Below are positions 34,167 through 43,249 of a stretch of 64,000 nt of DNA, piece after piece. A model generated the notes under the pieces. That model had not been told where the DNA came from and did no database searches. It saw only the letters and a list, made by a program, of their open reading frames with translations. The position numbers and the translations under genes were made by a program. The stretch's first letter is position 1, and each line of letters starts with the position of its first letter. Source of the stretch: CAVYXK01 sp963772445. GTDB lineage: Bacteria; Pseudomonadota; Alphaproteobacteria; Acetobacterales; Acetobacteraceae. The stretch spans positions 1 to 64,000 of the forward strand of contig CAVYXK010000003.1 in the NCBI GenBank assembly GCA_963772445.1. Direction: 5' to 3'.

Positions 34167-34856
34167 ATGAGCGAGATCGATCTGTTCGAGGCCATGTACA
34201 CCGCCCGGGCGCTGCGCAAGCTCAAGCCCGAGCCGGTTCCCGAGGCGCTCATCGTCCGCATCCTGGAGGCCGGCACACGCGCGGGATCGGGCGGCAATGC
34301 GCAACGCTGGGCGTTCATTGTGGTGCGCGATGCGGAGCAGCGGCGCAAGCTTGGGGAAATCTACCGGCGCGGCTCCGATATTTCCAAAGCGGTCTATGCC
34401 CTGCGCGGCCGACCTCCACACATGACGGAGGAACAGTTTCAGAAGATGATGACCGCGGGAGCGTATCTCTGGGACCACATGGGAGACGCACCGGTGCTGT
34501 TGGTGCCGTGCATCCAGAGAAACACGCTGCCACCGAAGGAGATGTTCCCACCCGACATCCAGGCACGCTATGATGAGCTCAGCGCCTATCAGCAGCTTAT
34601 TCGCGGCGCCAGCATCTATCCGGCGGTGCAGAACATCATTCTCGCCTGCCGCGCTCTGGGCCTCGCCACGTTGATTACGACCAACCATCTCTACTACGAG
34701 GCGGAGCTGCACGAGGTGCTCGGCATTCCGGACGAGATGTTTCCGTGCGCGCTGATGCCGATCGGCTGGCCGATCGGGAAATTCGGCCCGGTGACCCGCC
34801 GGCCAGTCAGCGAAGTGGCGTTCGCCGACCGGTGGAGTGCTCCCCTCGTCGCGTAG
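34167..34856 (+). CDS. Nitroreductase family protein
   Basis: 229 aa FMN-dependent nitroreductase fold: SEIDLFEAMYTARALRKLKPEPVPEALIVRILEAGTRAGSGGNAQRWAFIVV, where the Arg residues and SGGNAQ contact FMN, and GLATLITTNHLYYEAELHEVLGIPDE near the C-terminus. It uses NAD(P)H to reduce nitro or related groups in the cytoplasm. Complete frame. It ends 12 bp before the convergent alkB gene. Confidence 0.88.
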   Translation: MSEIDLFEAMYTARALRKLKPEPVPEALIVRILEAGTRAGSGGNAQRWAFIVVRDAEQRRKLGEIYRRGSDISKAVYALRGRPPHMTEEQFQKMMTAGAYLWDHMGDAPVLLVPCIQRNTLPPKEMFPPDIQARYDELSAYQQLIRGASIYPAVQNIILACRALGLATLITTNHLYYEAELHEVLGIPDEMFPCALMPIGWPIGKFGPVTRRPVSEVAFADRWSAPLVA

Positions 34857-34868
34857 ATCTGGCTGCAG

Positions 34869-35546
34869 CTACAGCGCCCGGCGAAATGTCAGGTTGATGC
34901 GGCACCGGCCGGTGAGTGGATGCTCACCCTCGGCGAGCGGGTCGATGCCATGGAACGCAAGCCGTAACGACCCGCCCCAGACGACAACATCGCCGCTCTC
35001 AAGCCGCAGGCGGCGCGGGCGATCGGTCCGCCGCAAGCCGCCAAACAGGAACGTGGCGGGCAGGCCTAGCGAGACAGAGACAATCGGCTGGGCGAAGTCG
35101 CGCTCGTTGCGGTCCTGATGCAGCGACAGCCGCGCACCCGGTTCGTAGCGGTTGATCAGACACGCATCGGGCACGAAGCCGGGGTAGCCGGCTGCCGCCG
35201 CGGCGCACGCGGCAAGCTGCGTGAACGAGGCAGGCATCGGTGGCCAGAGCTGCCCGGTGATCGGGTCGCGCGCCTCGTAGCGATAACCCGTGCGATCAGT
35301 GATCCATCCCGCCGTGCCGCAATTGGTCATCGCGACGGACATTCGATACCCGCCAGGAGTCACCATGTGCCGGAATGGCGCCGCTGTCAGAATCCCGGCA
35401 AGATCGCGCATCAGAGACGGGGCAGCATCGCGTGCGAAGCCGTGCAGCAGAACAGCGTCGGCGGCGAACGGCTCGGCGCCAGTGCGGGGGAGACCGCTCA
35501 GCAGGTCCGGAACTGCCGGCGGATGGTCGATCTCGCTCATTCCCAT
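34869..35546 (-). CDS. alkB: DNA oxidative demethylase AlkB
   Basis: 225 aa 2-oxoglutarate/Fe(II) dioxygenase that repairs alkylated bases. The iron ligands are in LSLHQDRNE (HxD) and LAFHGIDPL, with the 2OG-binding Arg in CRINLTFR at the end. Also present are the nucleotide-recognition region YRYEARDPITGQLWPPMP and LPATFLFGGL, typical of bacterial AlkB. Complete. A second 2OG-Fe dioxygenase gene lies upstream in the same direction. No adaptive-response (Ada) regulator is near. Confidence 0.9.
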   Translation of the reverse strand: MGMSEIDHPPAVPDLLSGLPRTGAEPFAADAVLLHGFARDAAPSLMRDLAGILTAAPFRHMVTPGGYRMSVAMTNCGTAGWITDRTGYRYEARDPITGQLWPPMPASFTQLAACAAAAAGYPGFVPDACLINRYEPGARLSLHQDRNERDFAQPIVSVSLGLPATFLFGGLRRTDRPRRLRLESGDVVVWGGSLRLAFHGIDPLAEGEHPLTGRCRINLTFRRAL

Positions 35547-35610
35547 CCCCTTAGCTTACCGCTATTTCTCCAAGTCGCCATCGATTGCGTCGTCGCCGCG
35601 TCAATTGCCG

Positions 35611-35660
35611 CTCTGCGCCCTCTGCGGTTCGGCAAAAAAAGAAGTCGAACCGCAGAGGCG
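35611..35660. repeat. Long inverted repeat (palindromic intergenic repeat)
   Basis: CCTCTGCGGTTCG at 35619-35631 and CGAACCGCAGAGG at 35646-35658 form a perfect 13-bp stem. It extends outward with CTCTGCGC and GCGCAGAG after one bulged base. The loop contains seven A residues. It sits between the two dioxygenase genes, both transcribed leftward, where it could act as a terminator or RNA stabiliser. The wording resembles interspersed repeats known in several bacteria. Confidence 0.7.
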
Positions 35661-35711
35661 CAGAGGACGCAGAGCCGAGGAATGGACAACCTCGCAGCCT
35701 GCAAATCCGCA

Positions 35712-36456
35712 TCATTTCGCGTCGTGGAAAATGATGCCCAGAGTGAGCCGCCGGCCAGAGCGGATGCGGCTGACGCCATGGCGCATCGTCACGCGGTAGG
35801 TGCCGCGCGTTCCGCACACCGGCCGATAGTTGACAGCGAAGATGACGCCCTCGCCCTGTCCCAAGGGAACCACCTCGACGCGCGACTGCATGCGCGGCCG
35901 CTGTTCCGTCAGCGCGAACTCTCCGCCGGTGAAATCGAGGCCCGGTTTGCTGAGCAGGAATACGACTTGCAGCGGGAAGAAGAGATCGCCGTACAGATCC
36001 TGATGCAGACAGTTGTAATCGCCGGGCCCGTACTGCAGCAGCAACGGGGTGGGGCGCGTCTGTCCAGCTGCATGGCAGCGCTCGAGATAGGAGTGGTGGG
36101 TTGCCGGATAGTCGCCCGGCTGCCCAAGCAGCCCGGCCCAGCGGTTCGCGGTCGGGGCGAGCCGCGGATAGAGCGTCGTGCGCAGGGAGGCGATCGAGGC
36201 AGGGAGGGGGTATGTGAAGTACCTTGTACTCGCCCTGCCCGAACCCGTGCTGCGCCATCACGACACGGCGGCGGAACCGAGCATCATCGTCGTAGTGCGC
36301 GGCGATTGCGGCGCACTCGTCCGGAGCGAGCAGCTTGCCGGTGGATGCACAGCCGAACGCGTCGAGATCGGCCTCGATTGCGTGCCAGTCGAGCCGGGCG
36401 ACGCGCTGTTCGATGGTGGGGCCGTTGGTGGTACGGGCGAGGGCTGGCGTGCGCAT
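35712..36456 (-). pseudogene. 2OG-Fe(II) oxygenase (prolyl hydroxylase-like), frameshifted
   Basis: The first frame from ATG 36456 (MRTPALARTTNG, RVARLDWHAIEADLDAFG, LLAPDECAAIAAHYDDD, VMAQHGFGQGEYK) loses homology near 36215. The next frame continues YFTYPLPASIASLRTTLYPRLAP ... YNCLHQDLYGDLFFPLQVVFLLS ... VTMRHGVSRIRSGRRLTLGIIFHDAK. The HxD, distal His and Arg of the dioxygenase core are all intact. One extra G (AAGG for AAG) explains the split. Complete length would be about 247 aa. It probably hydroxylates a protein or small molecule. An upstream start at 36627 is possible. Confidence 0.78.
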
Positions 36457-36616
36457 GGCAGGAAGATGGGAAGCCAGTGGCCCGGCTGCACTCCGGCCCT
36501 TGCTGTCGTTGCGGGTGGCGCGGTCCAGGTTGCGCTCGGGAGGAGGGCACGGTAGATGGTCCGGGGGTTCGGCGGCCGCTTGATCGCGATACATCAGCCG
36601 GGCATTGGTATATGAA

Positions 36617-36842
36617 ATGAGCGACATCCCGGAAACTGTCGACTTGGCCTATATCGGTCACACGTTGCAGTGGCTTACCACCGAGCTTGCGACACTGCGC
36701 GATGACGTGAGTGGGCCGGCAGCGAACGTACGGCGCACCGACAACCATCAAGATCAGATTGGAGGAGCTGCGTGCGATGCTCCGCGAACACGATAGAGTT
36801 GCGCATTGCGTCAGGCAACTGGACGAGCGATCCCCGTTCTGA
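36617..36842 (+). pseudogene. Small coiled-coil protein, frameshifted
   Basis: From ATG 36617 the frame reads MSDIPETVDLAYIGHTLQWLTTELATLRDDV and then degenerates. A second frame supplies IRLEELRAMLREHDRVAHCVRQLDERSPF to TGA at 36840-36842. Together they look like a 75-residue amphipathic protein with coiled-coil potential, of a kind often seen in front of DUF1640-like membrane proteins such as the next gene. The junction lies between 36710 and 36760. Function unknown. Confidence 0.5.
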
Positions 36843-36865
36843 AATCCCGCTGAGCGGAAAGAACC

Positions 36866-37117
36866 ATGACCGATCGGTTGCAACTGGCACACGCTTTCGA
36901 GGATGCCGGGCTCGCCCGCGATAAGGCGGAGCATGTCGTGTTCGACGTGATCCGCGACAACGTGGCGACAAAGGCTGATTTGGCGCGCGTTGAGGCCAAG
37001 CTTGAAGCCAAGATCGAGTTGATCGAGCACCGGCTGCTGACCCGGCTCGGCGGGCTGATCGTGGTGATCGCCGGCATTCTCTTCGCGGCGTTGCATTACT
37101 GGCCGCCGCATGGCTAA
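36866..37117 (+). CDS. Small coiled-coil membrane protein (DUF1640-like)
   Basis: 83 aa: MTDRLQLAHAFEDAGLARDKAEHVVFDVIRDNVATKADLARVEAKLEAKIELIEHRLL, a coiled coil, then a single membrane helix LGGLIVVIAGILFAALHYW. It resembles bacterial relatives of the mitochondrial CCDC90/MCUR1-type DUF1640 proteins. Role unknown. GAAAGAAC precedes the start. It follows the broken small coiled-coil gene by 23 bp and precedes the dehydrogenase gene. Confidence 0.7.
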   Translation: MTDRLQLAHAFEDAGLARDKAEHVVFDVIRDNVATKADLARVEAKLEAKIELIEHRLLTRLGGLIVVIAGILFAALHYWPPHG

Positions 37118-37143
37118 CTAGCGTTAAGCAGGAAATCGAGAAC

Positions 37144-38112
37144 ATGCTGCCCCCCAAGGACAGGCTCACGATCTGCTTCGCGCATGTCGCCTACCAGATG
37201 CAGGCGCGCTTCGAGCTGCGCGGCACCGGCATCAAATGCTTTCAGGTCCGCTCACGCGAGGAGCTGGATCGGCGCGTCGGCGAGGCCGACGTGGTTTCGG
37301 TCTCGATGATGTGGCACAATGAGCTGATCGACCGCGCCGAACGGCTGCGGTTCATTCAGTCGATCAGTGCTGGCATCGATCAGTACGACCGCGAGAAGCT
37401 CGCGGCGCGCGGCATAAGGCTGGCCAATGCGGGCGGCGTCAACGCCAATGCGGTGGCGCAACATGCGATGGCGCTGATCCTGGCATTGGCTCGTCGGCTG
37501 CCGGAGGCGCGCGACAACCAGGCGAAGCGCCTCTGGCGGGGCATGATCAGCGATCTGGCGCAGCGCGAGGACGAGCTGGGCGGGAAGACGCTGCTGGTCG
37601 TGGGGCTGGGGCGGATTGGCGGCACGCTCGCGCAAATCGCCAAGGCGTTCGGCATGCGCGTCGTGGCGACGCGGCGTGACCCGGCGGCCGGGGCAGGGGC
37701 AGCCGATGCGGTGCACGGGATGGACGAGTTGGGCGGGCTGCTGGGGCAGGCGGATTATGTCGCGCTGACCTGTCCGCTGACGCCGCAGACCGAACGGGTG
37801 ATCGACGCGGGGGCGCTGTCTCGGATGCAGCGGACGGCCAGCTTGGTCAACGTGGCCCGCGGGCGCTGCCTCGATGAGCCGGCTCTGATCGAGGCGCTGC
37901 GCGCCGGGCGGATCGCTGGCGCGGCGTTGGATACGACGGTGGAGGAGCCACTGGCGGAGGACTCGCCGCTGTGGAGTATGCCGAGCGTGCTGATCACGCC
38001 CCATACCGCCGGGGAGACGCGGCGATACGAGGACAACGTGATCGACATCCTGCTGGAGAATCTTGGCCGGCTTTGGCGTGGCGAGACGACCCTGCGGAAC
38101 GGAGTAGTCTGA
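37144..38112 (+). CDS. D-2-hydroxyacid dehydrogenase (NAD-dependent)
   Basis: 322 aa. Rossmann domain LLVVGLGRIGGTLAQIAKAFGMRVVATRR. Catalytic residues are Arg in VNVARGRCLDE, Glu in DTTVEEPLAED and His in ITPHTAGETRRYEDN, the usual trio of the family. It reduces 2-keto acids or oxidises D-2-hydroxy acids in the cytoplasm. Complete. It is followed by a double hairpin and a convergent FAH-family gene. Confidence 0.88.
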   Translation: MLPPKDRLTICFAHVAYQMQARFELRGTGIKCFQVRSREELDRRVGEADVVSVSMMWHNELIDRAERLRFIQSISAGIDQYDREKLAARGIRLANAGGVNANAVAQHAMALILALARRLPEARDNQAKRLWRGMISDLAQREDELGGKTLLVVGLGRIGGTLAQIAKAFGMRVVATRRDPAAGAGAADAVHGMDELGGLLGQADYVALTCPLTPQTERVIDAGALSRMQRTASLVNVARGRCLDEPALIEALRAGRIAGAALDTTVEEPLAEDSPLWSMPSVLITPHTAGETRRYEDNVIDILLENLGRLWRGETTLRNGVV

Positions 38113-38127
38113 GAAAGCCCGAGGGGT

Positions 38128-38176
38128 CCAGGGGAGTTGTCCCCTGGCGGGGGTTCCAAGGGGGCAGAGCCCCCTT
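38128..38176. terminator. Double hairpin between convergent genes
   Basis: CCAGGGG (38128-38134) pairs with CCCCTGG (38141-38147), and AAGGGGGC (38158-38165) pairs with GCCCCCTT (38169-38176) around a three-base loop. The second stem ends in a T-rich stretch on either strand. It lies between two converging genes and probably serves as a bidirectional terminator. The second hairpin resembles a frequent repeat in Acetobacteraceae. Confidence 0.7.
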
Positions 38177-38178
38177 GC

Positions 38179-39361
38179 TTATCGGAGCACCCCGCGGCGC
38201 GCCAGATTGCGCATCAGCGCGCCCGGTCCGAATGTCCAGGGCTCGCAGGCATCGGTCGGCGCCATCCGGTTCACCAGCCGCCCGAGCCCGGGCGCAGCGA
38301 TCGTAACGATGTCGCCCGTTTTGTGCGTGAACCCCTTGCCCGGCGCATCGCGATCATCGACGGGCGCGAACATCGTGCCGAGGAATAACACCGCGCCGTC
38401 CGGGTAACGATGATGCGCGTTGACCATCTGCTCTACGAGATCAGCCGGATCGCGGCTGATCTTTGCGATCGACGATGCGCCCTGCATGCGGAAGCCATCC
38501 GGACCCTCGACGGTCAGCGACACTGTCGTCCGACGGATGTGGTCAAGGCCAAAAGTTGCGTCAAACAGCCGCAGCAGCGGCCCAATCGCGCAGGAGGCGT
38601 TGTTGTCCTTCGCCTTGCCGAGCAGGAGCGCCGAGCGGCCCTCCACATCACGCAGGTTCACATCGTTGCCGAGCGTCGCGCCGACGATCCGCCCATCCGA
38701 GGCGACCACCAGCACCACCTCAGGCTCCGGGTTGTTCCAGGACGATGCCGGGTGGATGCCGGCGTCCATGCCGGTACCGATCGCGGCCATCGGCTGGGCC
38801 TTAGTGAAGATCTCCGCGTCCGGGCCGATGCCGACCTCGAGGTACTGGCTCCACGCGCCCTGCTCGATCAGCACCTGTTTCAGCCGGATCGCCTCGGCCG
38901 AACCTGGCTTGAGACGTGCCAGATCGTCGCCGACCAGGCGGTTGACCTCGGCACGGATCGACGGACGCGGCATCCGGGTTGCCGCGAGCTCGCTCCTCGA
39001 TCACCCGCTCGATCATCGAGACGGCAAACGTCACGCCCGCGGCCTTGATCGCTTGCAGATCGATCGGCGCCAAAAGCCAGGGTCGTGCCGGGTCGCGTGT
39101 CTCGCGCGGGGTGTTGGCCAGAGCCTCGTCGAGCCGAACGATGCGCTCGCCTTGGGCGGCACGCAGCGCCGCCGCGGGGTCGGGTTGCTCGCAGAGGTCG
39201 CGCATCGTCGGGAAGGTCGCGATAATGTCCACCAGTTCCGTCCCGTGGACGGCGACGACAGAGGGGCCACCGACTTTCGGCCGCCAAACCCGGCCGACCA
39301 GCGCCGCGTGCTCGGCGTCCGGCGGCAGCACCGGCTGCAAGGCGTTGCTCAGATCGGACAT
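38179..39361 (-). pseudogene. Fumarylacetoacetate hydrolase family protein, frameshifted
   Basis: The N-terminal frame from 39361 (MSDLSNALQPVLPPDAEHAALVGRVWRP ... APIDLQAIKAAGVTFAVSMIERVIEERARGNPDAAS) and the adjacent frame (IRAEVNRLVGDDLARLKPG ... PEPEVVLVVASDGRIVGATLGNDVNLRDVEGRSALLLGKAKDNNASCAIG) make a normal FAH-domain enzyme of about 390 aa. The metal-binding EPE and the GNDVNLRD segment are intact. At the junction near 38975 the DNA reads GCGTCCGTCGATCC, which fits a 4-bp tandem duplication of CGTC. Such enzymes act as hydrolases or decarboxylases on keto-acid intermediates. Confidence 0.8.
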
Positions 39362-39442
39362 CGGTTCCTCCCGCGGCTGAAAATCCGCTACGGACCCCAT
39401 ATACCACCGACCCGGTCAACCCGAGCGAGGGGAGCTCTTGTG

Positions 39443-39877
39443 ATGAAACGGCTGTTCGGCGGTGCCTCCCAGGATGCGACGACGCATGGGTTCCCGGTCA
39501 CTCGCACCGAGGAGGAATGGCGCCGGACGTTGACGCCGGCGCAGTTCAGGGTGCTGCGCGAGCACGGCACCGAGCGTGCCGGCAGCAGCCCGCTGAACGT
39601 GGAGAAGCGGGCGGGAAAATTCGTCTGCGCCGGCTGTGGGCAGGAGCTGTTTGCGTCCGACACTAAATTCGAGAGCGGCACCGGGTGGCCGAGCTTCTGG
39701 GCGCCGATCGAAGGTGCGGTGGAAACGAGCAAGGACCGCAGCTTCTTCATGAGCCGCACCGAGGTGTATTGCAGCCGATGCGGCGGGCATCTGGGGCATG
39801 TCTTCGATGATGGGCCGCAGCCGACCGAGCAACGCTATTGCATGAATGGCGCAGCGATGGGGTTCAAGCCCAACTGA
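39443..39877 (+). CDS. msrB: Peptide-methionine (R)-S-oxide reductase
   Basis: 144 aa. The zinc-binding pairs are CAGCGQELF and CSRCGGHLGHVFDDG. The active-site Cys is in QRYCMNGAAMGF, and SGTGWPSFWAP is conserved. It reduces methionine-R-sulfoxide in damaged proteins. The ATG at 39443 follows GGGGAG at good spacing. No msrA gene is adjacent. Complete. Confidence 0.92.
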   Translation: MKRLFGGASQDATTHGFPVTRTEEEWRRTLTPAQFRVLREHGTERAGSSPLNVEKRAGKFVCAGCGQELFASDTKFESGTGWPSFWAPIEGAVETSKDRSFFMSRTEVYCSRCGGHLGHVFDDGPQPTEQRYCMNGAAMGFKPN

Positions 39878-40072
39878 GCTGGGCGTGACCGTGACTGAAT
39901 TGGCACAGCAGATCGGCGATGAAGCTCAAGGAGTGGGCTGCCCAATACCTCTTCAAACTCACCTGCGGCCGGATCGGGAATTCATGGTGGTTTCGTGTTC
40001 GGTAGTAGACAGCCCTATTGAGCCGTCACAATAAGAAGTCGCCGCGAAATGAGCGCGTCAACCACAGTCCCC

Positions 40073-40840
40073 TCATGTCGCGTATGATGGATCCTTTGCA
40101 TCGAGCAGTTGCTTCAACTCCGAGAAGTGCGCGAAGGCCGCCGCACCGTATTCCTCCCAGCCGCGCGCGGTGCGCTCCGCCGGGTCCGGCGGCATGATGT
40201 TTAGCCATTGGCCGGTAGAATAGGCTAGTACCAGCGTCCGACAGGCGCGCTCCAGATAATAGAGGTCGTCGAATGCCTCGGCGACGCTGTCGGCCACCAC
40301 CAGCACGCCGTGATTGCCCATCATCATCCGGCGGAACGGACCAAGTTGTGCTGCCAGCCGCTCCCCTTCCTCCATTTGATCGGCGATGCCGCCGAAGCCG
40401 AGATCGATCGCTACCCGCTGGAAGTAGCGTGCGGTGTTCTGGTCGATCGGCTTGATCGTCGGATCGGCGAGCGAGGCCAGCGCCGTGGCATAGGGCGGGT
40501 GGACGTGCAGGACGCAGCGGGCATGCGGTACGAGGGCATGCAGGCGCCCATGGATGCACCAAGCCGACGGGTCCGGCGCATCCGGGCGGTGCATCGTCTG
40601 CGGATCGTCGGCGTCCAGCAGCAGCAGGTCGCTTGCCCTGATGCGGGAGAAATGGCGCCATCTCGGGTTCATCAAGAACCGCCGGCCGTCGGCTGATACT
40701 GCGAGGCTAAAGTGGTTGGCGACCGCTTCATGCCAGCCGTGCTCGACGGCCAACCGGAACGCCGCCGCAAGATCGATCCGGAGCTGCCGGATCTCTGATT
40801 CGGATTTCGCGGCTGCGGGCATCGTGATGTCGGGTGCCAT
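40073..40840 (-). CDS. Class II aldolase/adducin family protein
   Basis: 255 aa. Metal-binding His residues are in VLHVHPPYATALASL, and later MMMGNHGVLVVADSVAEAFDDLYYLERAC matches the family's second His and C-terminal helix. EAVANHFSLAVS near the start is the substrate-phosphate region. It could act on a sugar phosphate or a keto compound, but no other sugar genes adjoin. Complete. The 195 bp on its downstream side, up to msrB, holds nothing convincing. Confidence 0.85.
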   Translation of the reverse strand: MAPDITMPAAAKSESEIRQLRIDLAAAFRLAVEHGWHEAVANHFSLAVSADGRRFLMNPRWRHFSRIRASDLLLLDADDPQTMHRPDAPDPSAWCIHGRLHALVPHARCVLHVHPPYATALASLADPTIKPIDQNTARYFQRVAIDLGFGGIADQMEEGERLAAQLGPFRRMMMGNHGVLVVADSVAEAFDDLYYLERACRTLVLAYSTGQWLNIMPPDPAERTARGWEEYGAAAFAHFSELKQLLDAKDPSYAT

Positions 40841-40873
40841 AGCGAACCTACTCCTCTCGCACGGTCAGATGCC

Positions 40874-41728
40874 TCAAGCGCCGGGCGCTGGCCCAGTGCC
40901 GCGAAGTTGCACGAAATGCTGCATCGTGTCGAACCAGAACGGCGCTCCGAACAGCGTGGCGGCCGCCGTTAGCAGGCAGCCGATGGAGTGGCCAACAATA
41001 TTGGGAAGCGCCCAGGAAAAATTGCTCCAGCCGAACGGGAAGGATGCGTCCCAGCTTTTGAATGCCGCCTCGTACGCGTCCGGCGAGTTCAGATTGAAAT
41101 TTGTGGCCGCGTGCGCCGCGATGTCCGGATGCGTCCACAGGGTGACTGCAATCGTCCAGGTGTCGATGTTAAGAATCAGGACCAGCGCCAGCGCCACTAG
41201 GAAGGACATCCTTTGCGTGTGACGCTTATAGTCTCCACTCAGCCGGTCCATCGCTGCGTCGAACCAAGCCGCAACGTGGCTTTGAAACGCACCCAACTCC
41301 CCACCCGAGCGCTGGTACATCCCGAGCAGTGCGGTTCGGAGTTGCGGGTCGGCAATCGCCTCCAGCGACTGCCGCAACGACGGCGCACTACTTGCCGCCG
41401 CTCGGGTGTCGCTCCGCGCACGTAGGGCGTCGATCAGGGCACCGGCGAAATGCACCGGCTCGATATAGGATGGAACGCTCACCAGCTCGGCCCGGCTCTG
41501 CGCGCCGCCGGGCGCCAGCGGGTTTGCCGCGCCGTGATTCAGCACGTCGAGCGCCAGGCCCTGAAGCTGCTTGTCATTGAGCAGCCGCCCCAATCCATCC
41601 ACCAGCGTCTTCGCCCGCAACGAGCAGACAGAGGCGATCGCCTCGGTTACCGCGCTTACCACCAGGCTGATCGTGCCGAAGGTGAGCGCCAGGCCAACGA
41701 AGACGCTGAGAACCCCATAGATCTGCAT
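40874..41728 (-). CDS. Membrane protein of unknown function, paired with an NTPase
   Basis: 284 aa from ATG 41728. One N-terminal membrane segment (MQIYGVLSVFVGLALTFGTISLVVSAVTEAIA), a central soluble region with SLEAIADPQLRTALLGMYQRSGGELGAFQSHVAAWFDAAMDRLSGDYKRHTQ, then further hydrophobic segments (MSFLVALALVLILNIDTWTIAVTLW and HSIGCLLTAAATLFGAPFWFDTM). The fold is not recognised. It is encoded 26 bp after the NTPase gene and probably works with it at the membrane. Confidence 0.7.
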   Translation of the reverse strand: MQIYGVLSVFVGLALTFGTISLVVSAVTEAIASVCSLRAKTLVDGLGRLLNDKQLQGLALDVLNHGAANPLAPGGAQSRAELVSVPSYIEPVHFAGALIDALRARSDTRAAASSAPSLRQSLEAIADPQLRTALLGMYQRSGGELGAFQSHVAAWFDAAMDRLSGDYKRHTQRMSFLVALALVLILNIDTWTIAVTLWTHPDIAAHAATNFNLNSPDAYEAAFKSWDASFPFGWSNFSWALPNIVGHSIGCLLTAAATLFGAPFWFDTMQHFVQLRGTGPAPGA

Positions 41729-41754
41729 GACGAGCTCCGCTGGCGGAGCGGCAG

Positions 41755-43036
41755 TCAGATGCCGGCCTGGCGACTCCAGGCCCAGGCAGGATGGGTCGAA
41801 TCGTTGTCGCTGTGAAGCTCCGCGACCCGGCGCAGTGTGGCCGCGGTCGCGGTACGGGCGCGGTGCAGCGCGCGATCGATGATCGCCGCCTGCTGCTCTG
41901 GCGCGTGTCGCGTCAGCTCCTGGACCAGGAACGCCTCGCCGATCGGCGCCGGGCCGAGCGGTGCCAACGTGTTGCCGTCCTCTGCGAGAAGCGTGTCCGC
42001 GAGGCAATCCGCGACATGCTCTGCTGGCTCCGACAGGCGCATGCCCATGGCCGCAGCCTCCTGGTGGACAAGACCCGGCGCTACACCGAGGGAGCAACCC
42101 TCCTGGAGTGTTATGCAGGCGACAAGATGTCGGACAAGGACAGGATGGAGTTGCTGCCGATAGGCGAATTGCTCCAGCCTCATGCGTTCCGCCGCCGCCA
42201 ACTCGCCGGCGAGCGCTGCCGTGGACCGTGCCAGCGCCGCGGGTATGCCCTGATGCGGTGCTACCAGGGCGGCCATCAGCAGATGCAAGGGTTCGGCGGA
42301 GTTGAGGGCGGCAGAGGCCGGGGGCGAACAGGCCGGCAGACCGGCAAGTCGCGCCGCGAGCGCCATCGCCTGGCCGAGCAGAGCCCGCCGATCCGCAGGT
42401 GAGCGCAGGGCACCGAGGTGCACCGGTTCTGCGGGGTCCGGCAAGGCGTCGGCCCAAGCGAGCGCCGTACGCGGCGCCGCCCGCCCAGTCGGCTCGCGGT
42501 CGAGGAGCAACAGGCGCAGCTTTCTGCTGCCCTGCTGCCGTCCGTGCGCGAGTTGGGCGCAGTATTCCGTCGACCGCTCATCGTACGCCTTGGTGCGGTC
42601 GATGACCACTAACCAAGCCTCCCTGCGCCATAAGCGTGGAGGTTCCCTCGCACCCTGCGCGACCGCCTCCATGGTCGCGAACCCGGCCGACCACCCCTGT
42701 ACTTCCGCGCGCCGACACAACTCGATCGCAAGTCGCGTCTTGCCCATTCCTGCCCGACCGATGAGCCAGCGGATCGACAGAGGGGCGGCGTTGGCCAGCC
42801 ACGATTTCGAGCACGGCCAGTTCTTCGGTACGGCCGAGGAGCGGTAATCCGGAGCGTTCAGGACGCAGAAGGTCGAGCGGCTCGAGCCCGCCCAAGGGAG
42901 CGGCGTGCGGCTTGGTGAGAGCGAACTCGGTTCCGGCCTGGCCGCCGAGGTCGCTGTCGAACCCGGCTTGCTGGAGCCAGGGTTCCACATTTCCGGCGGC
43001 CAGCTCGTGCAAATCTCCTCTCCACCTCTCGGCCAA
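41755..43036 (-). pseudogene. STAND-type ATP-binding protein of unknown function, frameshifted
   Basis: The 5' frame (from a TTG near 43036; start uncertain) reads LHELAAGNVEPWLQQAGFDSDLGGQAG ... LPLLGRTEELAVLE. The next frame continues SWLANAAPLSIRWLIGRAGMGKTRLAIELCRRAEVQGW, with Walker A GRAGMGKT, then AWLVVIDRTKAYDE (Walker B-like) and a long helical C-terminal part to 41755. AA became AAA in GAAATCG near 42810. Joined, it is about 425 aa. The LGR-x-EEL module before the P-loop is typical of signalling STAND NTPases. The partner membrane protein follows directly. No known system is recognised. Confidence 0.65.
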
Positions 43037-43249
43037 AGATACTTAACTCAAGATTGATTGAATTGTCGCGAAGAAATGTGGCGCTCTCGTGACGGTTCAC
43101 CGCCTAATCACAGATCGCTGACCGGATTGTGCGTTCGATGAAGCGGTCGTGAAGCAGGTCGATAGGGGACATCGCGTCCCGCTCTGATAGGCTCCCTGAT
43201 CCGTCACCGCTTATCCGATGACAAAGTAGCCGCAGGTGCCGAGCCTTTC

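Noticed and set aside
39846..40034. 62-codon plus-strand frame after msrB
   Set aside because: It begins inside msrB, lacks a ribosome-binding site and shows no conserved feature.
41755..43036. Assignment of the NTPase to a named anti-phage system
   Set aside because: P-loop and helical parts are too general, the gene is frameshifted, and the membrane partner is not recognised.
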